Source of the DNA: JAGFIY01 sp964499285
GTDB lineage: Bacteria > Bacteroidota > Ignavibacteria > Ignavibacteriales > Melioribacteraceae
Direction: 5' to 3'
Assembly: GCA_964499285.1 (NCBI GenBank)
Contig: CAZCLA010000015.1
Coordinates: forward strand, 1-64,000
DNA length: 64,000 nt
Each line of letters starts with the position of its first letter. Position 1 is the stretch's first letter. This document shows, in pieces, positions 44,893-53,993 of the stretch. The notes beneath the pieces are model-generated. The model ran no database searches and had not been told where the DNA came from. It saw nothing but the letters and a program-made list of their open reading frames with translations. The translations under genes and the position numbers were made by a program.

Positions 44893-47715
44893 ACATATCA
44901 TTTTTCAAATGAAGAAATAACAGGAACACAAATAATTGATGCAGGTGATAATAACTATCTTACAGTTGGTCTTCATTATACGGATATGTTTACTGCTGAT
45001 TTACTAAGGCTATGCTTGGTCGATGAGTTCGGAACAATTATTACACAAAAAGAGTTTGCTTCATATTCTCCTGAAACCAAAATATTTAGACCTGTAATAA
45101 AAACAGACGACGGATTTGTGTTCGTGAACAATATCGGTGATGAAAATAACCGGCAGATGCAGGGCGTGGTTCTTGATAACAATTTAAACATCTTGTGGAC
45201 AATAGAAACTGATCTTCAGGATGGCGATGAATTAATTTCATCAATAATTAACACAGACGAAGGAGAATATATTGCTGTAAGCGAATCGCAAAACAATCTT
45301 TACGTTTATAAACTAGATTCCAACGGATCTCCTATCTCAACAAATGTTTTTCCAATTCCTTTACGAAACAAAACCCGCGCAGAAATTATCCGCTTCAGTG
45401 ATAATTCTTATTTGATAAGATCAGCCAATAAAATAATAAACATTGATGCTGACTTAAACGAACTGTGGAGCGTAACTCCAAACTTTTTAACACATACAAT
45501 TTCCGCCCTTGGCGCAGATAAATTTGTGGTCGGCGGGGATTCAAATTTGAGATGTTATAATGCCGAAGGAACTGAGGTCTGGAATACAAATCTTGCTGGG
45601 TTTAAAAGTGTAACCACCGTGACCCCTTCTGCGGGCGGTAACATTGCCGCAAGCTTGGAACGAGATCTTAATCTTTATAACGAAAACGGTGAACTTTTAA
45701 AAACACAAACCACAAAATTTAATCATCTTGCTTCAACCACGATCGGGAACTTTATCTTATTTGCGGGAAAACAGGATGCAGCATTGAGCATCAAGAAAAC
45801 CACACTCGATTTGTTTTACACAACAATCGATCTAACAAAAATTAATAATTATAATCGATATTTTTACCGGCTTCTTGAGGACTTCTTTGCATTTCACGAA
45901 ACAAAAATAAATTTTGAAACGGATCTCGAGTATGTAAATATCGATTACTCACTTGATAACGGCGCAACTTGGAATGAAATTATAACATACTATCCCGGGG
46001 AAGTTGGATATTATAATTGGACGGTTCCCGGGGAATTGACGGAAGAATGTTTAATTAAAATCTACTCCCCATCACATCCTTCGCTCTTTGATATTCTAGA
46101 TAAACCAATTCCAATAATTATGTACAATGAATATGAATACATTGCCGCAAACCAAATATTTATGTGGGTAGGAAATAACGGTGACGGCTCACATGATCCA
46201 CGCACTGATGGTTCAGGATTTTATTGGCCCGGAGGAGAGGAAGCGGTTCTTCCCGCAATATTTCAAGATGGACTTCTCTTCGGTGGAAAAATTGAAGGAA
46301 GCATTTGGGTAAACGGAAACACTCATCGTGCCGGTCTTGTTCCAGGAGCAATTTTAGAAGGTGGTACACCGGATGATCCACTACAATCCAAATATAAAGT
46401 TTATAAATATAAAAAGAGCTGGAGTGTACTTCCGTCCGGACTTGAGCGGGATAAATACATTTACAACATTCAAAATTGGCCTGCTGAAATAGGCGCTCCG
46501 TTTCTTGATAAAGATTTTGACGGAATTTATACGCCTTTCGTAGATGAACCCGGGAACGGAGCGGATGAATATCTTTTCTTTATCGCAAATTCTGCAGATT
46601 CGATTGCCTGTCCATTTACATACGGTAGTCCACCCTACCCGTTAGAAGTTCAAGTTTCTGTTTGGGGATACGATACTGACGATCTACTAAAAGATGTGGT
46701 TTTCAAAAAGTACAAACTTATAAACAAAGGAGAATCTTCCATAAACGATATGATACTGGGATATTGGACGGATGACGACCTCGGCGACGCCAACGATGAT
46801 TACGTTGGAGTTGATACTTTGTTGAATTTAGGTTTTACTTATAACAGTGATGAAGATGATCGAGATTTTTACGATCCTCCGGCGGCTGTTGCACACAAAA
46901 TAGTGCAGGGACCAATAGTTGAAGCAGCCATAAATGACAGCGGTTATTTTAATAATAGTTGGAAAACGGGTATTAAAAACTTGCCTGCTACAGCATTTGT
47001 CTTTTATATAGGTGGTGCCGCAACCTATAGTGATCCTCAAATGGGTGTTTATGGAGGGACAATTGAAGTGTATAATTATTTGCAAGGATATGTATGGAAC
47101 GGAGATGCTTTTTTTGACCCAAACACTGGTTTGGAAACAAAATTTTGTGTGCCCGGAGATCCGGTTGAAGGTATCGGCTGGTACGAGGGTGAAGGCTGGG
47201 AAGGAGGCCCTTATCCTGGCGATAGAAGATACTTGCTTAGCTCGGGTAAATTTAATTTAGCTCCTGGTGATACTCAAGAAGTTGCATATGCTCTGTTTAT
47301 GGCGCAGGATCAAGACAGACTTTCTAGTTTAGCGAAACTCAAAACTTTGGCAGAACAAGTACAGCATTTTTATTATTATGGAGAATTTATAACATCAGCC
47401 GAAGAAGAAGAAATAATTCCGGCAAAGTTTGAACTAAAACAGAACTACCCGAACCCGTTTAACCCAACTACAACAATTGAATATACTATTCCTTTTGTCA
47501 TTGCGAGCAGAGCGAAGCAATCTCAACAAGTTAATATAACGCTGAAAGTTTACGACATCCTCGGAAGAGAAGTTACAGTACTGGTAAACGAAAAACAATC
47601 ACCGGGTAATTATAAAATAAGTTTCGATGCAGCACATTTATCAAGCGGAGTTTATTTGTATTCAATGAAAGCCGGCGAATTTATGCAAACAAGAAAAATG
47701 ATTTTGTTAAGATGA
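44893..47715 (+). CDS. T9SS-sorted protein, N-terminus in assembly gap (paralogue A)
   Basis: The frame is open from the first base after the gap (TYHFSNEEITGTQ). About 940 residues are visible. An N-terminal PQQ/WD-like propeller is followed by a conserved region (MWVGNNGDGSHDPRTDGSGFYWPGG; FFIANSADS; EVQVSVWGYDTDD; DDLGDANDDYVGVDT). The T9SS sorting domain ends RKMILLR. A 28-bp dispersed repeat is translated inside the sorting domain as VIASRAKQSQ. Its stop overlaps the start of its paralogue (ATGA). Confidence 0.88.
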   Translation, partial: TYHFSNEEITGTQIIDAGDNNYLTVGLHYTDMFTADLLRLCLVDEFGTIITQKEFASYSPETKIFRPVIKTDDGFVFVNNIGDENNRQMQGVVLDNNLNILWTIETDLQDGDELISSIINTDEGEYIAVSESQNNLYVYKLDSNGSPISTNVFPIPLRNKTRAEIIRFSDNSYLIRSANKIINIDADLNELWSVTPNFLTHTISALGADKFVVGGDSNLRCYNAEGTEVWNTNLAGFKSVTTVTPSAGGNIAASLERDLNLYNENGELLKTQTTKFNHLASTTIGNFILFAGKQDAALSIKKTTLDLFYTTIDLTKINNYNRYFYRLLEDFFAFHETKINFETDLEYVNIDYSLDNGATWNEIITYYPGEVGYYNWTVPGELTEECLIKIYSPSHPSLFDILDKPIPIIMYNEYEYIAANQIFMWVGNNGDGSHDPRTDGSGFYWPGGEEAVLPAIFQDGLLFGGKIEGSIWVNGNTHRAGLVPGAILEGGTPDDPLQSKYKVYKYKKSWSVLPSGLERDKYIYNIQNWPAEIGAPFLDKDFDGIYTPFVDEPGNGADEYLFFIANSADSIACPFTYGSPPYPLEVQVSVWGYDTDDLLKDVVFKKYKLINKGESSINDMILGYWTDDDLGDANDDYVGVDTLLNLGFTYNSDEDDRDFYDPPAAVAHKIVQGPIVEAAINDSGYFNNSWKTGIKNLPATAFVFYIGGAATYSDPQMGVYGGTIEVYNYLQGYVWNGDAFFDPNTGLETKFCVPGDPVEGIGWYEGEGWEGGPYPGDRRYLLSSGKFNLAPGDTQEVAYALFMAQDQDRLSSLAKLKTLAEQVQHFYYYGEFITSAEEEEIIPAKFELKQNYPNPFNPTTTIEYTIPFVIASRAKQSQQVNITLKVYDILGREVTVLVNEKQSPGNYKISFDAAHLSSGVYLYSMKAGEFMQTRKMILLR
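47497..47524. repeat. dispersed palindromic-type repeat, copy 1, inside coding sequence
   Basis: The sequence GTCATTGCGAGC-AGAGCGAAGCAATCTC has ATTGC/GCAAT arms. It differs from copy 2 (50409-50436) by one base. It encodes a linker in the sorting domain. Confidence 0.8.
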
Positions 47716-50627
47716 TTAGATTATTCACAACCATATTATTATTGACTTCGGTAAACCTATTTGCTCAAACACAATTATTCGATAAATCATACTATTATAC
47801 TTCTGAGTCTTATACCGGCGATCAAGTCTTTCAGCTTGATGACGGCGGCTATTTGTTGTCGGCTCACAATGTTAAAACGAGAATCGATAATTTAATGTGG
47901 ATAAAAATATTTAGGCTTAACAAAGACGGAAACATTCTGTGGCAAATAAAACATGATAGTTATTTTAATAAAAACAGAAGCATCCCTTATTTACAACCAT
48001 TAGCACTTTTTGAGGATGAATCATTTGTTGTTTGGAATTCGGGCGAGAGCGAGCCGGTTATTCATAAACTTACTAAGTATTCAAAAGAAGGATCTGTCAT
48101 TTGGGAAAAATCATTCGAAGCAAGAAATCCGGAAGAATATGCAGCGGCAGTTCATGTTTTATCCTCGGGAAATATAGTCTGTTCCGCCGCGGATGTTGAA
48201 CAAGTTGTGCTTAGAACGATAGGACCAAAGGGCAATACAATTTGGGAAAAGGTATATCAACCTGAAAGAATAGGGTTTACTCATATAAATTTGATTAAGG
48301 ATTATAGTAATAATACTTTTTTATATTCTCGATCTTCGGAGCTGTTCCTAATGGATTATGATGGAAATATTGTTTGGTCGATTTATAATAATCTGGCACC
48401 TTTGTATCATGCTGTACTTGGTTCAGATATTTACTATGTAAACGGTAAAGAGATTTCGGTTAATGATGGAGACGGTAATATGCTCCGAACCAGAAATCTT
48501 AATTTCCAGTTGGATTGGATCGATAAGTATGATGACGGACATGTTTTGGTTACGGCATCCAACAAAAATTATATCATAAACCAACAATTGGAAGTAATAG
48601 ATTCGGTTGATTTCGGGGGACACATAAAAAGATCAATCAAACTTGGGGAAAACAATTTTGCGCTTATTGGTGAAAGAAAAATTGATTTTAACAATTCAGC
48701 TTTAAGATTTGCTTTAACGGACAAAAACTTTACTCACAATATTTTGGATCTCCTTAATCTTTCTAATATGATCTATCGGATTTACGGCGATAATTTTTAT
48801 GCCTTCGATTCGGCAAAAATACGATGGTTTGCAAATGTCGATAAAATAAACATATACGATTCCTTCAACGGCGGAAAAAATTGGAACTTAATTAAACACG
48901 GAATAAAAGCTGATTTGGAAAGTTATCTATATTATTTCCCGGCTGAAGAAACAGATGAATTTTTAATTAAGATAGAGGATTATAACAATCCAAATAATTT
49001 CGATATCATAGACACATTGAAATCAGTTAGTATTTATCAAAATTTTGATAGAATTGAAATAAACGAACTGCAGATGTGGTTTGATAATAAAGGGGGGACA
49101 TCAAACGATCCCCGGTATGATGGCTCGGGATTATTCTGGCCTAAGTCTTCAAATCCACATTCTATTACCTTTACAGAGGGACTTTATTTCGGTGGAAAAG
49201 TAAACGGAGAAATTAGAGTCAACGGTAGTGCGTATAGAACGGGTTTTGTTCCCGGATCAATTTTAGAAAACGGCTTCTCTGACGATCCCATGAAAAAAGA
49301 TTATAAAATTTATCGTTATAGAAAAGACTGGCACTCTCTCCCGCCCGGGAATGAAAAGAACAGACTTGAATTTGATTACAATAATTGGCCGGTTCAAGCC
49401 GGTGCACCATATTTGGATTTTGACAAGGATGGAGCATATACTCCTGGATTCGACGAACCGGGAAACAAAAGTGATGACTTCTTTTTCTTTGTTGCTAATT
49501 CCACTGATTCGGCCGCATCAGCTATGGCGTACGGTAGTCCTCCAACAGCTATTGAAGTGCAGGTTTCGACTTGGGGGTATGATAGTGAAGATGAATTAAA
49601 AAATATTTTGTTCAGAAAATTTAAAGTAATCAACAAGGAAAATGTTCCTATCACAGATACATATTTTACCTACTTTGTTGATGACGAGATCGGAGACGCA
49701 AATGATGATTATGTCGGATGTGATACAATATATAATATGGGTTATACTTACAATGGTGATCAGGATGATCAAGGGTTTTTTAACGACAAACCTCCGGCAG
49801 TAGGCAGAATGTTTATACAAGGGCCGGCTGTGGAATCATCTCATGATGACAGCGCCTTTGTTAATTCCGAATGGATTAAAGGACATAAAAACTTACCGGT
49901 TACTTCATTTATGAATATTATAAATGCCGGTCATCCATATATGTATATTGATCCGCGGCAACGCGTATATGAGGGGACGCTAGAATTTTATAATATTATG
50001 GAAGGAAATTTTATAAACGGATATCCCAAAATAGATCCCAACAACGGAGATACGGTTAAAATATCGGTTGCCGGCGACCCGGTTGAAGGAACAGGGTGGT
50101 ATCAAGGAGCCGGTTGGCCCGGGGGACCAGTACCGGGGAATCAAAGATATTATATGTCAACGGGACCGTTTACTATTGAACCGGGAGAGTCAAAAGAATT
50201 GGTTATTGCTGTAATAATTGCACTAGGGAATGATAATATTGACAGTATCACGGAATTACGTAAAACGGCAGACAAAGTAATAGATTTCTATTTTACGGAA
50301 AATTATACCGTAAAAGATGATGAGATTATTCCTATTCATTTCGAACTAAAGCAGAACTACCCGAATCCGTTTAACCCAACAACAACAATAGAATATACTA
50401 TTCCTTCTGTCATTGCGAGCGGAGCGAAGCAATCTCAACAAGTTAATGTAACGCTGAAAGTATATGATATCCTCGGAAGAGAAGTCGCGACACTTGTAAA
50501 CGAGCAGCAGAAAAAAGGAAGATACAAAGTTGTGTTCAATGCATCAAAACTTTCTAGCGGAGTTTATCTATATAGAATTACAGCCGGAAATTATTCTGAA
50601 ACGAAAAAGATGATTCTAATTAGATAA
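47712..50627 (+). CDS. T9SS-sorted protein (paralogue B)
   Basis: This 971-residue protein is complete, with signal peptide (MIRLFTTILLLTSVNLFAQ). It has the same architecture as the upstream gene: a propeller-like N-terminus, then MWFDNKGGTSNDPRYDGSGLFWP, a GEIRVNGSAYRTGFVPGS motif, DDEIGDANDDYVGCDT and AGDPVEGTGWYQGAGWPGG. It ends with a sorting domain (NYPNPFNPTTTIEYTIP, KVYDILGREVATLV, KKMILIR). The translated repeat reads VIASGAKQSQ. It is tandem with paralogue A, probably by gene duplication. Function is unknown, presumably at the cell surface. Confidence 0.9.
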   Translation: MIRLFTTILLLTSVNLFAQTQLFDKSYYYTSESYTGDQVFQLDDGGYLLSAHNVKTRIDNLMWIKIFRLNKDGNILWQIKHDSYFNKNRSIPYLQPLALFEDESFVVWNSGESEPVIHKLTKYSKEGSVIWEKSFEARNPEEYAAAVHVLSSGNIVCSAADVEQVVLRTIGPKGNTIWEKVYQPERIGFTHINLIKDYSNNTFLYSRSSELFLMDYDGNIVWSIYNNLAPLYHAVLGSDIYYVNGKEISVNDGDGNMLRTRNLNFQLDWIDKYDDGHVLVTASNKNYIINQQLEVIDSVDFGGHIKRSIKLGENNFALIGERKIDFNNSALRFALTDKNFTHNILDLLNLSNMIYRIYGDNFYAFDSAKIRWFANVDKINIYDSFNGGKNWNLIKHGIKADLESYLYYFPAEETDEFLIKIEDYNNPNNFDIIDTLKSVSIYQNFDRIEINELQMWFDNKGGTSNDPRYDGSGLFWPKSSNPHSITFTEGLYFGGKVNGEIRVNGSAYRTGFVPGSILENGFSDDPMKKDYKIYRYRKDWHSLPPGNEKNRLEFDYNNWPVQAGAPYLDFDKDGAYTPGFDEPGNKSDDFFFFVANSTDSAASAMAYGSPPTAIEVQVSTWGYDSEDELKNILFRKFKVINKENVPITDTYFTYFVDDEIGDANDDYVGCDTIYNMGYTYNGDQDDQGFFNDKPPAVGRMFIQGPAVESSHDDSAFVNSEWIKGHKNLPVTSFMNIINAGHPYMYIDPRQRVYEGTLEFYNIMEGNFINGYPKIDPNNGDTVKISVAGDPVEGTGWYQGAGWPGGPVPGNQRYYMSTGPFTIEPGESKELVIAVIIALGNDNIDSITELRKTADKVIDFYFTENYTVKDDEIIPIHFELKQNYPNPFNPTTTIEYTIPSVIASGAKQSQQVNVTLKVYDILGREVATLVNEQQKKGRYKVVFNASKLSSGVYLYRITAGNYSETKKMILIR
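50409..50436. repeat. dispersed palindromic-type repeat, copy 2, inside coding sequence
   Basis: The sequence GTCATTGCGAGC-GGAGCGAAGCAATCTC lies at the same place in paralogue B's sorting domain as copy 1. Confidence 0.8.
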
Positions 50628-50732
50628 TCCGAAAGCTGTCGTTTGTCGCCGAATTTGTCTTATAATTATCAGATACAAGATACTGTGCTTTCAACTTTTA
50701 ACCTGCAACTTGAAACTTGCAGCTAACAACAC

Positions 50733-52229
50733 CTACTCTAAGACTTTTATATTCTCTGAACCTTCAGCCTCCGGGAAAAAATATCTTACAACAACAGGAT
50801 TCTCAAAAGATTTTCCACCTTCAATTTTTTTTCTCTTCACGACTGAGTGTTCGATTAATACATTATTCCCTATCTCCGAACCAAATATGTAACTGTTTCC
50901 TTTTAGTACTACATTGTTGCCTATCTTAAGAGGTTCGTTGTCGCTTCCGGTAAGAAAAACTCTTGTTTCAACTTTGACATTCTCGCCTATTTCAACATTT
51001 CCCTTTATAAAATTTCCGGGATAGATTTGCGTTCCGTTTCCAACAACGATTTTCTGCCCTTTAAAAGTGCTCATATTAACTCCGTCCATCACAACAATGT
51101 TTTTTCCAAATTTGACGGACCCGGTAAGTTTAACGTTCCTTCCGATTTCCAAATTATAGTTAATATCAACCCCCTCGCCGATATATGATCCTTTCCCTAT
51201 CATAATATCGAGCGGTGTTCCCTCGTTATCCATTTTGATTATCTGTTTTACAACGTTCTCATGAAGATAAAAATCATCAGGATCTTCGACTTCAACAATA
51301 TTTTTAATTTTTTCATAGATAAGTTTTCTGTATATCGAGTTCATTTCCTTCAACACTGTTTTATCGTTGAACCCCATAATAACGTACTGTTTTTGAGGAC
51401 TTACAGCGTCAACGGTTAAACCGGCTGAGTTAAAGATGGAAATCAAATCCGTCACATAAATTTCACCTTGAACGTTATTACTTTCTATTTTATTTATTTG
51501 TTCGAAAAGATGCTTAAACTTAAAAGCAAAAACACCGGAGTTAAATTCATTTATTTTTATTAACTCTTTTTTTGTAAACGAATAAGTTCTGTTTTTATAA
51601 TTAAGTTTATATTCTTCGTCTTCGTTCAAAGCATGAATATCTTTGTTCTCTTTTATTTCAATCACTTTACCGAAATTTTCGTCGGATGGATTTCCATCAA
51701 TAGCTGTTTCCTTTACACGAATAATCCGACCGTAATAATTTTCTAGAGGATTACCGTCATACAATCCTGTCAACACCATCATATCAGATTTGCTTTCTTC
51801 AAATTTTTTTCGAAAATCTGAAATAGTAGATTCATCCAAAAGCCCCATATCACCCGGAAGTATATAAACGTTTCCGTCATAATTTTCGGTTCCTAAACTT
51901 TCGAGCGCCACCTGAACAGCGTGTCCCGTTCCATTTTGAACTTCTTGATAAGCAAATATTGTGTTGTCGCGTTTTCCGATTGTGCGTACAACATCTTCGG
52001 CTTTAATTCCAACCACAATTACTGTGTTAACATCACTTAAGCCGCCGGAACAAGCATTATAAACCCTTTCGACCGTGGGGACTTCCCAAATTTTATGAAG
52101 CATTTTGCTTGTTCTCGATTTGATCCTTTTCCCATGTCCGGCGGCAAGTATTATAACAGTGTTCTTTTTTGAAGGATCAAACTCTGCTGAAAATTCCTTA
52201 ATCATTTTATTTGTTGATTGATTTTCCAT
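50733..52229 (-). CDS. GlmU-like sugar-1-phosphate nucleotidyltransferase with left-handed beta-helix
   Basis: This 498-residue protein has an N-terminal nucleotidyltransferase domain with VIILAAGHGKRIKSRTSKMLHKI (G-x-G-x-R loop and Lys), QNGTGHAVQVAL and LPGDMGLLD. The C-terminal hexapeptide repeats (GKGSYIGEGV..., EIGENVKVETRVFLTG, IGNNVVLKGNSYIFG) form a beta-helix. It is UDP-GlcNAc pyrophosphorylase-like. The helix lacks the clear acetyltransferase residues and extended tail of classical GlmU, so a bifunctional role is doubtful. Confidence 0.8.
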   Translation of the reverse strand: MENQSTNKMIKEFSAEFDPSKKNTVIILAAGHGKRIKSRTSKMLHKIWEVPTVERVYNACSGGLSDVNTVIVVGIKAEDVVRTIGKRDNTIFAYQEVQNGTGHAVQVALESLGTENYDGNVYILPGDMGLLDESTISDFRKKFEESKSDMMVLTGLYDGNPLENYYGRIIRVKETAIDGNPSDENFGKVIEIKENKDIHALNEDEEYKLNYKNRTYSFTKKELIKINEFNSGVFAFKFKHLFEQINKIESNNVQGEIYVTDLISIFNSAGLTVDAVSPQKQYVIMGFNDKTVLKEMNSIYRKLIYEKIKNIVEVEDPDDFYLHENVVKQIIKMDNEGTPLDIMIGKGSYIGEGVDINYNLEIGRNVKLTGSVKFGKNIVVMDGVNMSTFKGQKIVVGNGTQIYPGNFIKGNVEIGENVKVETRVFLTGSDNEPLKIGNNVVLKGNSYIFGSEIGNNVLIEHSVVKRKKIEGGKSFENPVVVRYFFPEAEGSENIKVLE

Positions 52230-52383
52230 GTTTCTCCGGTATTATTAATCACACTTAGTTTAATAAAAAGAAGTATTATAATTATTACAAATCTACAAAA
52301 CCATTTTATAATCATTTTCGACTAATATTACACCTAAAAATTTTTTATATATGCAAAGTAAATCAAAAACGAAATTCAAGTCC

Positions 52384-52483
52384 NNNNNNNNNNNNNNNNN
52401 NNNNNNNNNNNNNNNNNNNNNNNNNNNNNNNNNNNNNNNNNNNNNNNNNNNNNNNNNNNNNNNNNNNNNNNNNNNNNNNNNNN
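52384..52483. other. assembly gap (100 N)
   Basis: The flanks are not duplicated. The gap removes the start of the following plus-strand gene. Confidence 0.85.
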
Positions 52484-52719
52484 TGGTCGAAACAAATTTT
52501 GTGATGCCGATCTATTACGGATTTGGGACAAGATTCAGATTTAGAGAAGGACGAAACGGAAGTTTCGGGATACGCGGTGTTCTCGGGGCAACTCTTTTCT
52601 TAAAGGATGAACCCGTTGATATATTTTTTGAAATGGCTCCGGCATTCAGGCTTTTCCCGAACACTGCTTTGGATTTTGATATTGCCCTTGGCGGAAGATA
52701 TTATTTTGAGATTAATTAA
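52484..52719 (+). CDS. C-terminal part of a DUF3996-like outer-membrane/periplasmic barrel protein
   Basis: About 78 residues remain: MPIYYGFGTRFRFREGRNGS, GIRGVLGATLFLKDEPVDIFFEMAP, and an aromatic end (GGRYYFEIN). The pattern matches small barrel-type proteins of the DUF3996 kind. The N-terminus with its presumed signal peptide is inside the gap. The ATG left of the gap (52351) leads into a non-signal sequence and is probably not its start. Its stop overlaps the convergent oxidoreductase stop. Confidence 0.6.
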
Positions 52720-53893
52720 GCTAATATTCCTTTCAAAGGAACTGAATAAATTTTTTCCTGCTTTAGCCCTTCCTTTTTGAAAATCTCATTGATGCTGAAC
52801 AAAGCTGACGTTGCCGCGGCTTCCATTAGCATTGCCGGACACTCAAGCTTTATCCAATCTCCGGCGAAGTACAAATTTTCGACATCGGTCCTATAAGTCA
52901 TTCGAGTTGAATTTAATCCTGTATGAAATGCCGTAAAATCATCTCGGAGCTGCATATGCTCGTAAAATATTTCTGCATCATTCATTTCCGGAAGGAAGTG
53001 ATAAAATTCTTTTAGTAGATTCTCTCTTACTTCACTTTCGCTTAAATTTTCATCGGGAACCGCGTAAGAATGCAGTTCGTAAATTCCGCCTTCGCTTTGT
53101 TCTGCCCATCTGCGGGATTCTTCCTCCATTTCATGATAGATCGTTATTGAATCCAGCATTTCTAAGGCTTCGGTAAAAATGAAAAACGGATAGCTGCCGT
53201 TGTGTTTTTTGTTAGTCCAAATTCTTAAAACTGAATATTTCTGTGACTGTTTTTGTTTCATAACTCTATCAAAAAACAATGGATAATTGCGTTTAAAGTA
53301 AGGTGAATTTTGAATTATGTTTTTAGTTCCTTTAATATCAGAAGCAAGAATGAGATAATCGTAAAGACCGCCGTTTACAACGAATTTTCCGTTTACTTTA
53401 TCAATCGAGGAAATGTTAATTCCCGTTCTATAAGAAAACTTTTTCTTTTTGGTAAAATTGAGAAATGGATTTATAAAAGTTTTTTCGAAATCATCGTTTA
53501 GAACATCGTAAATAAGTCCGAGATCGTTGCTTAGAAAATAAAAATGAAAACTCTTCATCAACTCTGCAACGGAAATTAACTGAGGTTCGGCAAAAAATGC
53601 CCTGGCGAATGATTCAAAAATCAGTTGCAATTCTTTAGGTAGTTTTGCTTTTAAAGCAAACTGAAGAAAATTTACATCATCCCATTTGTCAAATGTCTTT
53701 GCCGGATCGTACTTGACCATATCAAGCATTTTGAATGAAGCAGAACTTTTAAAGAAGGGTGAAAGCGGAAAGAATCCACGTTTAATCATATCGATAATAT
53801 TTAAAATAGGAACGGTTGAAATATCCTTAAATCTGTAATGCTTGTGATCTTTTGTGATTATAAGATAATCCTCAAGAGGAATTAAATATTTAT
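52716..53893 (-). CDS. CrtU/CruE-like carotenoid ring desaturase (FAD amine-oxidase family), N-terminus in gap
   Basis: The frame is open from the gap at 53893 (KYLIPLEDYLIITKDHKHYRF) to the stop, about 391 residues. The missing part would hold the FAD-binding GxGxxG. Family features are DPAKTFDKWDDVNFLQFALKA, LHSYAVPDENLSESEV, TAFHTGLNSTRM, LYFAGDWIKLECPAMLMEAAATSA and the terminal VPLKGILA. These match carotene desaturase/methyltransferases that aromatise beta-rings (CrtU, CruE). It is the last gene of the carotenoid operon. A zeta-carotene-desaturase-like alternative cannot be excluded without the N-terminus. Confidence 0.72.
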
Positions 53894-53993
53894 NNNNNNN
53901 NNNNNNNNNNNNNNNNNNNNNNNNNNNNNNNNNNNNNNNNNNNNNNNNNNNNNNNNNNNNNNNNNNNNNNNNNNNNNNNNNNNNNNNNNNNNN
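53894..53993. other. assembly gap (100 N) between Rieske and CrtU-like genes
   Basis: The flanks differ. The gap hides the last residues of the Rieske oxygenase and the N-terminal FAD-binding segment of the CrtU-like protein, so its real size is probably larger than 100 bp. Confidence 0.8.

Noticed and set aside
47497..50436. CRISPR-like interpretation of the two 28-bp repeats
   Set aside because: The copies are 2.9 kb apart inside coding sequence, with no array or cas genes.
52351..52383. ATG before gap 3 as the start of the DUF3996-like gene
   Set aside because: The encoded MQSKSKTKFKS is not a signal peptide, and the frame through an N gap of unknown size is arbitrary.
53882..53893. Rieske protein ending 'INI' after gap 4
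   Set aside because: It exists only if the gap is exactly 100 bp. The bases after the gap instead continue the CrtU-like frame.
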